Translations under genes and position numbers: made by a program
Shown here: positions 11,674 to 25,260 of the stretch, piece by piece
Numbering within the stretch: the first letter of the stretch is position 1
Layout of the letters: the number at the start of each line of letters is the position of its first letter
The notes under the pieces: generated by a model
Databases searched by the model: none
What the model was told of the DNA's origin: nothing
The model's input: the letters and a program-made list of their open reading frames with translations, nothing else
DNA from: Azorinus chamasolen
Lineage: Eukaryota; Mollusca; Bivalvia; Cardiida; Solecurtidae
Direction of reading: 5' to 3'
DNA: 64,000 bases
NCBI GenBank assembly: GCA_963576725.1
Contig: OY755244.1
Coordinates: 32,337,876 to 32,401,875 of the forward strand

Positions 11674-14600
11674 GTGGGGCACCCCGCGCGCACGGGGCAC
11701 CCCGCGCGCACGGGACACCTTCGGTGCACCCCAATGAGCGCCCCGGTGAATTACGATGACATTCCGGGTCAATCGGGGTCAACTTTATTGACCCCCGGGG
11801 GGGGTCAACCAAGCCTTAGCAACAGCCCTCAGGAGAAGGTGGGGCACCCGCGCGCACGGGACACCCTCGGTGCACCCCAATGAGCGCCCCGGTGAATTAC
11901 GATGACATTCCGGGTCAATCGGGGTCAACTTTATTGACCCCCGGGGGGGTCAACCAAGCCTTAGCAACAGCCCTCAGGAGAAGGTGGGGCACCCCGCGCG
12001 CACGGGGCACCCCGCGCGCACGGGACACCTTCGGTGCACCCCAATGAGCGCCCCGGTGAATTACGATGACATTCCGGGTCAATCGGGGTCAACTTTATTG
12101 ACCCCCGGGGGGGGTCAACCAAGCCTTAGCAACAGCCCTCAGGAGAAGGTGGGGCACCCGCGCGCACGGGACACCCTCGGTGCACCCCAATGAGCGCCCC
12201 GGTGAATTACGATGACATTCCGGGTCAATCGGGGTCAACTTTATTGACCCCCGGGGGGGTCAACCAAGCCTTAGCAACAGCCCTCAGGAGAAGGTGGGGC
12301 ACCCCGCGCGCACGGGGCACCCCGCGCGCACGGGACACCTTCGGTGCACCCCAATGAGCGCCCCGGTGAATTACGATGACATTCCGGGTCAATCGGGGTC
12401 AACTTTATTGACCCCCGGGGGGGGTCAACCAAGCCTTAGCAACAGCCCTCAGGAGAAGGTGGGGCACCCGCGCGCACGGGACACCCTCGGTGCACCCCAA
12501 TGAGCGCCCCGGTGAATTACGATGACATTCCGGGTCAATCGGGGTCAACTTTATTGACCCCCGGGGGGGTCAACCAAGCCTTAGCAACAGCCCTCAGGAG
12601 AAGGTGGGGCACCCCGCGCGCACGGGGCACCCCGCGCGCACGGGACACCTTCGGTGCACCCCAATGAGCGCCCCGGTGAATTACGATGACATTCCGGGTC
12701 AATCGGGGTCAACTTTATTGACCCCCGGGGGGGGTCAACCAAGCCTTAGCAACAGCCCTCAGGAGAAGGTGGGGCACCCGCGCGCACGGGACACCCTCGG
12801 TGCACCCCAATGAGCGCCCCGGTGAATTACGATGACATTCCGGGTCAATCGGGGTCAACTTTATTGACCCCCGGGGGGGTCAACCAAGCCTTAGCAACAG
12901 CCCTCAGGAGAAGGTGGGGCACCCCGCGCGCACGGGGCACCCCGCGCGCACGGGACACCTTCGGTGCACCCCAATGAGCGCCCCGGTGAATTACGATGAC
13001 ATTCCGGGTCAATCGGGGTCAACTTTATTGACCCCCGGGGGGGGTCAACCAAGCCTTAGCAACAGCCCTCAGGAGAAGGTGGGGCACCCGCGCGCACGGG
13101 ACACCCTCGGTGCACCCCAATGAGCGCCCCGGTGAATTACGATGACATTCCGGGTCAATCGGGGTCAACTTTATTGACCCCCGGGGGGGTCAACCAAGCC
13201 TTAGCAACAGCCCTCAGGAGAAGGTGGGGCACCCCGCGCGCACGGGGCACCCCGCGCGCACGGGACACCTTCGGTGCACCCCAATGAGCGCCCCGGTGAA
13301 TTACGATGACATTCCGGGTCAATCGGGGTCAACTTTATTGACCCCCGGGGGGGGTCAACCAAGCCTTAGCAACAGCCCTCAGGAGAAGGTGGGGCACCCG
13401 CGCGCACGGGACACCCTCGGTGCACCCCAATGAGCGCCCCGGTGAATTACGATGACATTCCGGGTCAATCGGGGTCAACTTTATTGACCCCGGGGGGGGT
13501 CAACCAAGCCTTAGCAACAGCCCTCAGGAGAAGGTGGGGCACCCCGCGCGCACGGGGCACCCCGCGCGCACGGGACACCTTCGGTGCACCCCAATGAGCG
13601 CCCCGGTGAATTACGATGACATTCCGGGTCAATCGGGGTCAACTTTATTGACCCCCGGGGGGGGTCAACCAAGCCTTAGCAACAGCCCTCAGGAGAAGGT
13701 GGGGCACCCGCGCGCACGGGACACCCTCGGTGCACCCCAATGAGCGCCCCGGTGAATTACGATGACATTCCGGGTCAATCGGGGTCAACTTTATTGACCC
13801 CCGGGGGGGTCAACCAAGCCTTAGCAACAGCCCTCAGGAGAAGGTGGGGCACCCCGCGCGCACGGGGCACCCCGCGCGCACGGGACACCTTCGGTGCACC
13901 CCAATGAGCGCCCCGGTGAATTACGATGACATTCCGGGTCAATCGGGGTCAACTTTATTGACCCCCGGGGGGGGGTCAACCAAGCCTTAGCAACAGCCCT
14001 CAGGAGAAGGTGGGGCACCCGCGCGCACGGGACACCCTCGGTGCACCCCAATGAGCGCGCCGGTGAATTACGATGACATTCCGGGTCAATCGGGGTCAAC
14101 TTTATTGACCCCCGGGGGGGTCAACCAAGCCTTAGCAACAGCCCTCAGGAGAAGGTGGGGCACCCCGCGCGCACGGGGCACCCCGCGCGCACGGGACACC
14201 TTCGGTGCACCCCAATGAGCGCCCCGGTGAATTACGATGACATTCCGGGTCAATCGGGGTCAACTTTATTGACCCCCGGGGGGGGGTCAACCAAGCCTTA
14301 GCAACAGCCCTCAGGAGAAGGTGGGGCACCCGCGCGCACGGGACACCCTCGGTGCACCCCAATGAGCGCCCCGGTGAATTACGATGACATTCCGGGTCAA
14401 TCGGGGTCAACTTTATTGACCCCCGGGGGGGTCAACCAAGCCTTAGCAACAGCCCTCAGGAGAAGGTGGGGCACCCCGCGCGCACGGGGCACCCCGCGCG
14501 CACGGGACACCTTCGGTGCACCCCAATGAGCGCCCCGGTGAATTACGATGACATTCCGGGTCAATCGGGGTCAACTTTATTGACCCCTGGGGGGGGTCAA

Positions 14601-14775
14601 CCAAGCCTTAGCAACAGCCCTCAGGAGAAGGTGGGGCACCCGCGCGCACGGGACACCCTCGGTGCACCCCAATGAGCGCCCCGGTGAATTACGATGACAT
14701 TCCGGGTCAATCGGGGTCAACTTTATTGACCCCCGGGGGGGTCAACCAAGCCTTAGCAACAGCCCTCAGGAGAAG
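11674..14775. repeat. Highly homogenised block of domain I
   Basis: Ten consecutive 310-bp dimers that look nearly identical by eye. Differences seen are G-run length changes and a few substitutions, such as the CGCG variant at 14,058 and a CCCCTGG variant near 14,586. This is the least diverged part of the array and the likely focus of the most recent amplification. Confidence 0.8.
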
Positions 14776-17700
14776 GTGGGGCACCCCGCGCGCACGGGGC
14801 ACCCCGCGCGCACGGGACACCTTCGGTGCACCCCAATGAGCGCCCCGGTGAATTACGATGACATTCCGGGTCAATCGGGGTCAACTTTATTGACCCCCGG
14901 GGGGGGTCAACCAAGCCTTAGCAACAGCCCTCAGGAGAAGGTGGGGCACCCGCGCGCACGGGACACCCTCGGTGCACCCCAATGAGCGCCCCGGTGAATT
15001 ACGATGACATTCCGGGTCAATCGGGGTCAACTTTATTGACCCCCGGGGGGGTCAACCAAGCCTTAGCAACAGCCCTCAGGAGAAGGTGGGGCACCCCGCG
15101 CGCACGGGGCACCCCGCGCGCACGGGACACCTTCGGTGCACCCCAATGAGCGCCCAGGTGAATTACGATGACATTCCGGGTCAATCGGGGTCAACTTTAT
15201 TGACCCCCGGGGGGGGGTCAACCAAGCCTTAGCAACAGCCCTCAGGAGAAGGTGGGGCACCCGCGCGCACGGGACACCCTCGGTGCACCCCAATGAGCGC
15301 CCCGGTGAATTACGATGACATTCCGGGTCAATCGGGGTCAACTTTATTGACCCCCGGGGGGGTCAACCAAGCCTTAGCAACAGCCCTCAGGAGAAGGTGG
15401 GGCACCCCGCGCGCACGGGGCACCCCGCGCGCACGGGACACCTTCGGTGCACCCCAATGAGCGCCCCGGTGAATTACGATGACATTCCGGGTCAATCGGG
15501 GTCAACTTTATTGACCCCCGGGGGGGGTCAACCAAGCCTTAGCAACAGCCCTCAGGAGAAGGTGGGGCACCCGCGCGCACGGGACACCCTCGGTGCACCC
15601 CAATGAGCGCCCCGGTGAATTACGATGACATTCCGGGTCAATCGGGGTCAACTTTATTGACCCCCGGGGGGGTCAACCAAGCCTTAGCAACAGCCCTCAG
15701 GAGAAGGTGGGGCACCCCGCGCGCACGGGGCACCCCGCGCGCAACGGGACACCTTCGGTGCACCCCAATGAGCGCCCCGGTGAATTACGATGACATTCCG
15801 GGTCAATCGGGGTCAACTTTATTGACCCCCGGGGGGGGTCAACCAAGCCTTAGCAACAGCCCTCAGGAGAAGGTGGGGCACCCGCGCGCACGGGACACCC
15901 TCGGTGCACCCCAATGAGCGCCCCGGTGAATTACGATGACATTCCGGGTCAATCGGGGTCAACTTTATTGACCCCCGGGGGGGTCAACCAAGCCTTAGCA
16001 ACAGCCCTCAGGAGAAGGTGGGGCACCCGCGCGCACGGGCACCCCGCGCGCACGGGACACCTTCGGTGCACCCCAATGAGCGCCCCGGTGAATTACGATG
16101 ACATTCCGGGTCAATCGGGGTCAACTTTATTGACCCCCGGGGGGGGTCAACCAAGCCTTAGCAACAGCCCTCAGGAGAAGGTGGGGCACCCGCGCGCACG
16201 GGACACCCTCGGTGCACCCCAATGAGCGCCCCGGTGAATTACGATGACATTCCGGGTCAATCGGGGTCAACTTTATTGACCCCCGGGGGGGTCAACCAAG
16301 CCTTAGCAACAGCCCTCAGGAGAAGGTGGGGCACCCCGCGCGCACGGGGCACCCCGCGCGCACGGGACACCTTCGGTGCACCCCAATGAGCGCCCCGGTG
16401 AATTACGATGACATTCCGGGTCAATCGGGGTCAACTTTATTGACCCCCGGGGGGGGTCAACCAAGCCTTAGCAACAGCCCTCAGGAGAAGGTGGGGCACC
16501 CGCGCGCACGGGACACCCTCGGTGCACCCCAATGAGCGCCCCGGTGAATTACGATGACATTCCGGGTCAATCGGGGTCAACTTTATTGACCCCCGGGGGG
16601 GGTCAACCAAGCCTTAGCAACAGCCCTCAGGAGAAGGTGGGGCACCCCGCGCGCACGGGACACCTTCGGTGCACCCCAATGAGCGCCCCGGTGAATTACG
16701 ATGACATTCCGGGTCAATCGGGGTCAACTTTATTGACCCCCGGGGGGGGTCAACCAAGCCTTAGCAACAGCCCTCAGGAGAAGGTGGGGCACCCCGCGCG
16801 CACGGGACACCCTCGGTGCACCCCAATGAGCGCCCCGGTGAATTACGATGACATTCCGGGTCAATCGGGGTCAACTTTATTGACCCCCGGGGGGGTCAAC
16901 CAAGCCTTAGCAACAGCCCTCAGGAGAAGGTGGGGCACCCCGCGCGCACGGGGCACCCCGCGCGCACGGGACACCTTCGGTGCACCCCAATGAGCGCCCC
17001 GGTGAATTACGATGACATTCCGGGTCAATCGGGGTCAACTTTATTGACCCCCGGGGGGGTCAACCAAGCCTTAGCAACAGCCCTCAGGAGAAGGTGGGGC
17101 ACCCGCGCGCACGGGACACCCTCGGTGCACCCCAATGAGCGCCCCGGTGAATTACGATGACATTCCGGGTCAATCGGGGTCAACTTTATTGACCCCCGGG
17201 GGGGGTCAACCAAGCCTTAGCAACAGCCCTCAGGAGAAGGTGGGGCACCCCGCGCGCACGGGGACACCTTCGGTGCACCCCAATGAGCGCCCCGGTGAAT
17301 TACGATGACATTCCGGGTCAATCGGGGTCAACTTTATTGACCCCCGGGGGGGGTCAACCAAGCCTTAGCAACAGCCCTCAGGAGAAGGTGGGGCACCCAC
17401 GCGCACGGGACACCCTCGGTGCACCCCAATGAGCGCCCCGGTGAATTACGATGACATTCCGGGTCAATCGGGGTCAACTTTATTGACCCCCGGGGGGGTC
17501 AACCAAGCCTTAGCAACAGCCCTCAGGAGAAGGTGGGGCACCCGCCGCGCACGGGGCACCCCGCGCGCACGGGCCCTTCGGTGCACCCCAATGAGCGCCC
17601 CCGGTGAATTACGATGACATTCCGGGTCAATCGGGGTCAACTTTATTGACCCCACGGGGGGGTCAACCAAGCCTTTAGCAACAGCCCTCAGGAGAAGGTG

Positions 17701-17870
17701 GGGCACCCCGCGCGCACTGGGGCACACCTTCGGTGCACCCCAATGAGCGCCCCGGTGAATTACGATGACATTCCGGGTCAATCGGGGTCAACTTTATTGA
17801 CCCCCGGGGGGGTCAACCAAGCCTTAGCAACAGCCCTCAGGAGAAGGTGGGGCACCCACGCGCACCGGGG

Positions 17871-18070
17871 NNNNNNNNNNNNNNNNNNNNNNNNNNNNNN
17901 NNNNNNNNNNNNNNNNNNNNNNNNNNNNNNNNNNNNNNNNNNNNNNNNNNNNNNNNNNNNNNNNNNNNNNNNNNNNNNNNNNNNNNNNNNNNNNNNNNNN
18001 NNNNNNNNNNNNNNNNNNNNNNNNNNNNNNNNNNNNNNNNNNNNNNNNNNNNNNNNNNNNNNNNNNNNNN
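17871..18070. other. Assembly gap (200 N)
   Basis: Exactly 200 N inside the satellite, with satellite monomers on both sides. The round number suggests a placeholder and not a measured size, so the true array length is unknown. Confidence 0.99.
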
Positions 18071-18456
18071 AGGAGAAGGTGGGGCACCCAGCGCGCACGG
18101 GACACCCTCGGTGCACCCCAATGAGCGCCCCGGTGAATTACGATGACATTCCGGGTCAATCGGGGTCAACTTTATTGACCCCCGGGGGGTCAACCAAGCC
18201 TTAGCAACAGCCCTCAGGAGAAGGTGGGGCACCCCGCGCGCACGGGGCACCCCGCGCGCACGGGACACCTTCGGTGCACCCCAATGAGCGCCCCGGTGAA
18301 TTACGATGACATTCCGGGTCAATCGGGGTCAACTTTATTGACCCCCGGGGGGGGTCAACCAAGCCTTAGCAACAGCCCTCAGGAGAAGGTGGGGCACCCG
18401 CGCGCACGGGACACCCTCGGTGCACCCCAATGAGCGCCCCGGTGAATTACGATGAC

Positions 18457-18473
18457 ATTCGGGTCAATCGGGG
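18457..18473 (+). other. CENP-B-box-core match in variant satellite monomers
   Basis: This 17-mer satisfies every fixed base of NTTCGNNNNANNCGGGN. The same variant occurs at 19,222, 19,528, 21,226, 22,295 and 23,073 (six copies in all). The common monomer has one extra C (TTCCG), which breaks the spacing. All six lie in 18-24 kb, the part of the array with the most single-base indels, so sequencing error is a serious alternative. Confidence 0.5.
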
Positions 18474-21400
18474 TCAACTTTATTGACCCCCGGGGGGGTC
18501 AACCAAGCCTTAGCAACAGCCCTCAGGAGAAGGTGGGGCACCCCGCGCGCACGGGGCACCCCGCAGCGCACGGGACACCTTCGGTGCACCCCAATGAGAG
18601 CCCCGGTGAATTACGATGACATTCCGGGTCAATCGGGGTCAACTTTATTGACCCCGGGGGGGGTCAACCAAGCCTTAGCAACAGCCCTCAGGAGAAGGTG
18701 GGGCACCCGCGCGCACGGGACACCCTCGGTGCACCCCAATGAGCGCCCCGGTGAATTACGATGACATTCCGGGTCAATCGGGGTCAACTTTATTGACCCC
18801 CGGGGGGGGTCAACCAAGCCTTAGCAACAGCCCTCAGGAGAAGGTGGGGCACCCCGCGCGCACGGTGACACCTTCGGTGCACCCCAATGAGCGCCCCGGT
18901 GAATTACGATGACATTCCGGGTCAATCGGGGTCAACTTTATTGACCCCCGGGGGGGTCAACCAAGCCTTAGCAACAGCCCTCAGGAGAAGGTGGGGCACC
19001 CGCGCGCACGGGACACCCTCGGTGCACCTCAATGAGCGCCCCGGTGAATTACGATGACATTCCGGGTCAATCGGGGTCAACTTTATTGACCCCCGGGGGG
19101 GCCAACCAAGCCTTAGCAACAGCCCTCAGGAGAAGGTGGGCACCCCGCGCGCACGGGGCACCCCGCGCGCACGGGACACCTTCGGTGCACCCCAATGAGC
19201 GCCCCGGTGAATTACGATGACATTCGGGTCAATCGGGGTCAACTTTATTGACCCCCGGGGGGGTCAACCAAGCCTTAGCAACAGCCCTCAGGAGAAGGTG
19301 GGGCACCCGCGCGCACGGGACACCCTCGGTGCACCCCAATGAGCGCCCCGGTGAATTACGATGACATTCCGGGTCAATCGGGTCAACTTTATTGACCCCC
19401 GGGGGGTCAACCAAGCCTTAGCAACAGCCCTCAGGAGAAGGTGGGGCACCCCGCGCGCACGGGGCACCCCGCACGCACGGGACACCTTCGGTGCACCCCA
19501 ATGAGCGCCCCGGTGAATTACGATGACATTCGGGTCAATCGGGGTCAACTTTATTGACCCCCGGGGGGGTCAACCAAGCCTTAGCAACAGCCCTCAGGAG
19601 AAGGTGGGGCACCCGCGCGCACGGGACACCCTCGGTGCACCCCAATGAGCGCCCCGGTGAATTACGATGACATTCCGGGTCAATCGGGGTCAACTTTATT
19701 GACCCCGGGGGGGTCAACCAAGCCTTAGCAACAGCCCTCAGGAGAAGGTGGGGCACCCCGCGCGCACGGGGCACCCCGCGCGCACGGGACACCTTCGGTG
19801 CACCCCAATGAGCGCCCCGGTGAATTACGATGACATTCCGGGTCAATCGGGGTCAACTTTATTGACCCCCGGGGGGGTCAACCAAGCCTTAGCAACAGCC
19901 CTCAGGAGAAGGTGGGGCACCCGCGCGCACGGGACACCCTCGGTGCACCCCAATGAGCGCCCCGGTGAATTACGATGACATTCCGGGTCAATCGGGGTCA
20001 ACTTTATTGACCCCGGGGGGGTCAACCAAGCCTTAGCAACAGCCCTCAGGAGAAGGTGGGGCACCCCGCGCGCACGGGGCACCCCGCGCGCACGGGACAC
20101 CTTCGGTGCACCCCAATGAGCGCCCCGGTGAATTACAATGACATTCCGGGTCAATCGGGGTCAACTTTATTGACCCCCGGGGGGTCAACCAAGCCTTAGC
20201 AACAGCCCTCAGGAGAAGGTGGGGCACCCGCGCGCACGGGACACCCTCGGTGCACCCCAATGAGCGCCCCGGTGAATTACGATGACATTCCGGGTCAATC
20301 GGGGTCAACTTTATTGACCCCCGGGGGGGTCAACCAAGCCTTAGCAACAGCCCTCAGGAGAAGGTGGGGCACCCCGCGCGCACGGGGCACCCCGCGCGCA
20401 CGGGACACCTTCGGTGCACCCCAATGAGCGCCCCGGTGAATTACGATGACATTCCGGGTCAATCGGGGTCAACTTTATTGACCCCCGGGGGGTCAACCAA
20501 GCCTTAGCAACAGCCCTCAGGAGAAGGTGGGCACCCCGCGCGCACGGGGCACCCGCGCGCACGGGACACCTTCGGTGCACCCCAATGAGCGCCCCGGTGA
20601 ATTACGATGACATTCCGGGTCAATCGGGGTCAACTTTATTGACCCCCGGGGGGGTCAACCAAGCCTTAGCAACAGCCCTCAGGAGAAGGTGGGGCACCCG
20701 CGCGCACGGGACACCCTCGGTGCACCCCAATGAGCGCCCCGGTGAATTACGATGACATTCCGGGTCAATCGGGGTCAACTTTATTGACCCCGGGGGGTCA
20801 ACCAAGCCTTAGCAACAGCCCTCAGGAGAAGGTGGGGCACCCGCGCGCACGGGGCACCCCGCGCGCACGGGACACCTTCGGTGCACCCCAATGAGCGCCC
20901 CGGTGAATTACGATGACATTCCGGGTCAATCGGGGTCAACTTTATTGACCCCCGGGGGGGTCAACCAAGCCTTAGCAACAGCCCTCAGGAGAAGGTGGGG
21001 CACCCGCGCGCACGGGACACCCTCGGTGCACCCCAATGAGCGCCCCGGTGAATTACGATGACATTCCGGGTCAATCGGGGTCAACTTTATTGACCCCCGG
21101 GGGGGTCAACCAAGCCTTAGCAACAGCCCTCAGGAGAAGGTGGGGCACCCCGCGCGCACGGGGCACCCCGCGCGCACGGGACACCTTCGGTGCACCCAAT
21201 GAGCGCCCCGGTGAATTACGATGACATTCGGGTCAATCGGGGTCAACTTTATTGACCCCCGGGGGGGTCAACCAAGCCTTAGCAACAGCCCTCAGGAGAA
21301 GGTGGGGCACCCGCGCGCACGGGACACCCTCGGTGCACCCGAATGAGCGCCCCGGTGAATTACGATGACATTCCGGGTCAATCGGGGTCAACTTTATTGA

Positions 21401-24400
21401 CCCCCGGGGGGTCAACCAAGCCTTAGCAACAGCCCTCAGGAGAAGGTGGGGCACCCCGCGCGCACGGGGCACCCGCGCGCACGGGACACCTTCGGTGCAC
21501 CCCAATGAGCGCCCCGGTGAATTACGATGACATTCCGGGTCAATCGGGGTCAACTTTATTGACCCCCGGGGGGGGTCAACCAAGCCTTAGCAACAGCCCT
21601 CAGGAGAAGGTGGGGCACCCGCGCGCACGGGACACCCTCGGTGCACCCCAATGAGCGCCCCGGTGAATTACGATGACATTCCGGGTCAATCGGGGTCAAC
21701 TTTATTGACCCCCGGGGGGGTCAACCAAGCCTTAGCAACAGCCCTCAGGAGAAGGTGGGGCACCCCGCGCGCACGGGGCACCCCGCGCGCACGGGACACC
21801 TTCGGTGCACCCCAATGAGCGCCCCGGTGAATTACGATGACATTCCGGGTCAATCGGGGTCAACTTTATTGACCCCCGGGGGGTCAACCAAGCCTTAGCA
21901 ACAGCCCTCAGGAGAAGGTGGGGCACCCGCGCGCACGGGACACCCTCGGTGCACCCCAATGAGCGCCCCGGTGAATTACGATGACATTCCGGGTCAATCG
22001 GGGTCAACTTTATTGACCCCCGGGGGGGTCAACCAAGCCTTAGCAACAGCCCTCAGGAGAAGGTGGGGCACCCCGCGCGCACGGGGCACCCCGCGCGCAC
22101 GGGACACCTTCGGTGCACCCCAATGAGCGCCCCGGTGAATTACGATGACATTCCGGGTCAATCGGGTCAACTTTATTGACCCCCGGGGGGGTCAACCAAG
22201 CCTTAGCAACAGCCCTCAGGAGAAGGTGGGGCACCCCGCGCGCACGGGACACCCTCGGTGCACCCCAATGAGCGCCCCGGTGAATTACGATGACATTCGG
22301 GTCAATCGGGGTCAACTTTATTGACCCCCAGGGGGGTCAACCAAGCCTTAGCAACAGCCCTCAGGAGAAGGTGGGGCACCCCGCGCGCACGGGGCACCCC
22401 GCGCGCACGGGACACCTTCGGTGCACCCAATGAGCGCCCCGGTGAATTACGATGACATTCCGGGTCAATCGGGGTCAACTTTATTGACCCCCGGGGGGGT
22501 CAACCAAGCCTTAGCAACAGCCCTCAGGAGAAGGTGGGGCACCCGCGCGCACGGGACACCCTCGGTGCACCCCAATGAGCGCCCCGGTGAATTACGATGA
22601 CATTCCGGGTCAATCGGGGTCAACTTTATTGACCCCCGGGGGGTCAACCAAGCCTTAGCAACAGCCCTCAGGAGAAGGTGGGGCACCCCGCGCGCACGGG
22701 GCACCCCGCGCGCACGGGACACCTTCGGTGCACCCCAATGAGCGCCCCGGTGAATTACGATGACATTCCGGGTCAATCGGGGTCAACTTTATTGACCCCG
22801 GGGGGGTCAACCAAGCCTTAGCAACAGCCCTCAGGAGAAGGTGGGGCACCCGCGCGCACGGGACACCCTCGGTGCACCCCAATGAGCGCCCCGGTGAATT
22901 ACGATGACATTCCGGGTCAATCGGGGTCAACTTTATTGACCCCCGGGGGGGTCAACCAAGCCTTAGCAACAGCCCTCAGGAGAAGGTGGGGCACCCCGCG
23001 CGCACGGGGCACCCCGCGCGCACGGGACACCTTCGGTGCACCCCAATGAGCGCCCCGGTGAATTACGATGACATTCGGGTCAATCGGGGTCAACTTTATT
23101 GACCCCCGGGGGGTCAACCAAGCCTTAGCAACAGCCCTCAGGAGAAGGTGGGGCACCCGCGCTCACGGGACACCCTCGGTGCACCCCAATGAGCGCCCCG
23201 GTGAATTACGATGACATTCCGGGTCAATCGGGGTCAACTTTATTGACCCCGGGGGGGTCAACCAAGCCTTAGCAACAGCCCTCAGGAGAAGGTGGGGCAC
23301 CCCGCGCGCACGGGGCACCCCGCGCGCACGGGACACCTTCGGTGCACCCAATGAGCGCCCCGGTGAATTACGATGACATTCCGGGTCAATCGGGGTCAAC
23401 TTTATTGACCCCCGGGGGGGTCAACCAAGCCTTAGCAACAGCCCTCAGGAGAAGGTGGGGCACCCGCGCGCACGGGACACCCTCGGTGCACCCCAATGAG
23501 CGCCCGGTGAATTACGATGACATTCCGGGTCAATCGGGGTCAACTTTATTGACCCCCGGGGGGGGTCAACCAAGCCTTAGCAACAGCCCTCAGGAGAAGG
23601 TGGGGCACCCCGCGCGCACGGGGCACCCCGCGCGCACGGGACACCTTCGGTGCACCCCAATGAGCGCCCCGGTGAATTACGATGACATTCCGGGTCAATC
23701 GGGGTAAACTTTATCGACCCCCGGGGGGTCAACCAAGCCTTAGCAACAGCCCTCAGGAGAAGGTGGGGCACCCGCGCGCACGGGACACCCTCGGTGCACC
23801 CCAATGAGCGCCCCGGTGAATTACGATGACATTCCGGGTCAATCGGGGTCAACTTTATCGACCCCCGGGGGGGTCAACCAAGCCTTAGCAACAGCCCTCA
23901 GGAGAAGGTGGGGCACCCCGCGCGCACGGGGCACCCCGCGCGCACGGGACACCTTCGGTGCACCCCAATGAGCGCCGGTGAATTACGATGACATTCCGGG
24001 TCAATCGGGGTCAACTTTATTGACCCCCGGGGGGGTCAACCAAGCCTTAGCAACAGCCCTCAGGAGAAGGTGGGGCACCCCGCGCGCACGGGACACCCTC
24101 GGTGCACCCAATGAGCGCCCCGGTGAATTACGATGACATTCCGGGTCAATCGGGGTCAACTTTATTGACCCCCGGGGGGTCAACCAAGCCTTAGCAACAG
24201 CCCTCAGGAGAAGGTGGGGCACCCCGCGCGCACGGGGCACCCCGCGCCCACGGGACACCTTCGGTGCACCCCAATGAGCGCCCCGGTGAATTACGATGAC
24301 ATTCCGGGTCAATCGGGGTCAACTTATTGACCCCGGGGGGGTCAACCAAGCCTTAGCAACAGCCCTCAGGAGAAGGTGGGGCACCCGCGCGCACGGGACA

Positions 24401-25260
24401 CCTCGGTGCACCCAATGAGCGCCCCGGTGAATTACGATGACATTCCGGGTCAATCGGGTCAACTTTATTGACCCCCGGGGGGTCAACCAAGCCTTAGCAA
24501 CAGCCCTCAGGAGAAGGTGGGGCACCACGCGCGCACGGGCACCCGCGCACGGACACCTCGGTGCACCCCAATGAGCGCCCCGGTGAATTACGATGACATT
24601 CCGGGTCAATCGGGGTCAACTTTATTGACCCCCGGGGGGGTCAACCAAGCCTTAGCAACAGCCCTCAGGAGAAGGTGGGGCACCCGCGCGACGGCACGGG
24701 ACACCCTCGGTGCACCCCAATGAGCGCCCCGGTGAATTACGATGACATTCCGGGTCAATCGGGGTCAACTTTATTGACCCCCGGGGGGGTCACCAAGCCT
24801 TAGCAACAGCCCTCAGGAGAAGGTGGGGCACCCGCGCGCACGGGCACCCCGCGCGCACGGGACACCTTCGGTGCACCCCAATGAGCGCCCGGTGAATTAC
24901 GATGACATTCCGGGTCAATCGGGGTCAACTTTATTGACCCCGGGGGGTCAACCAAGCCTTAGCAACAGCCCTCAGGAGAAGGTGGGGCACCCGCGCGCAC
25001 GGGACACCCTCGGTGCACCCCAATGAGCGCCCCGGTGAATTACGATGACATTCCGGGTCAATCGGGGTCAACTTTATTGACCCCCGGGGGGGTCAACCAA
25101 GCCTTAGCAACAGCCCTCAGGAGAAGGTGGGGCACCCCGCGCGCACGGGGCACCCCGCGCGCACGGGACACCTTCGGTGCACCCCAATGAGCGCCCCGGT
25201 GAATTACGATGACATTCCGGGTCAATCGGGGTCAACTTTATTGACCCCCGGGGGGTCAAC

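Larger units (their letters stand above)
6490..25260. repeat. Satellite domain I: 310-bp higher-order dimer
   Basis: Type A (about 165 bp) carries a doubled GGCACCCCGCGCGCACG block and the variant ACACCTTCGG. Type B (about 145 bp) has the single block and ACACCCTCGG. They alternate A-B-A-B with an exact 310-bp period over long stretches (for example 11,674, 11,984, 12,294, 12,604). Each monomer contains GGGTCAATCGGGGTCA followed by an inverted TTGACCCC and a further GGTCAA. Phase slips and single-block A monomers occur at 7,825-7,990 and 15,740-17,700. From 18 kb onward single-base losses in G and C runs become frequent. Confidence 0.95.

Noticed and set aside
6568..25026. Dozens of 60-160-codon frames on both strands of domain I
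   Set aside because: Each is the same satellite monomer read in a chance frame; starts and stops recur with the 310-bp period.
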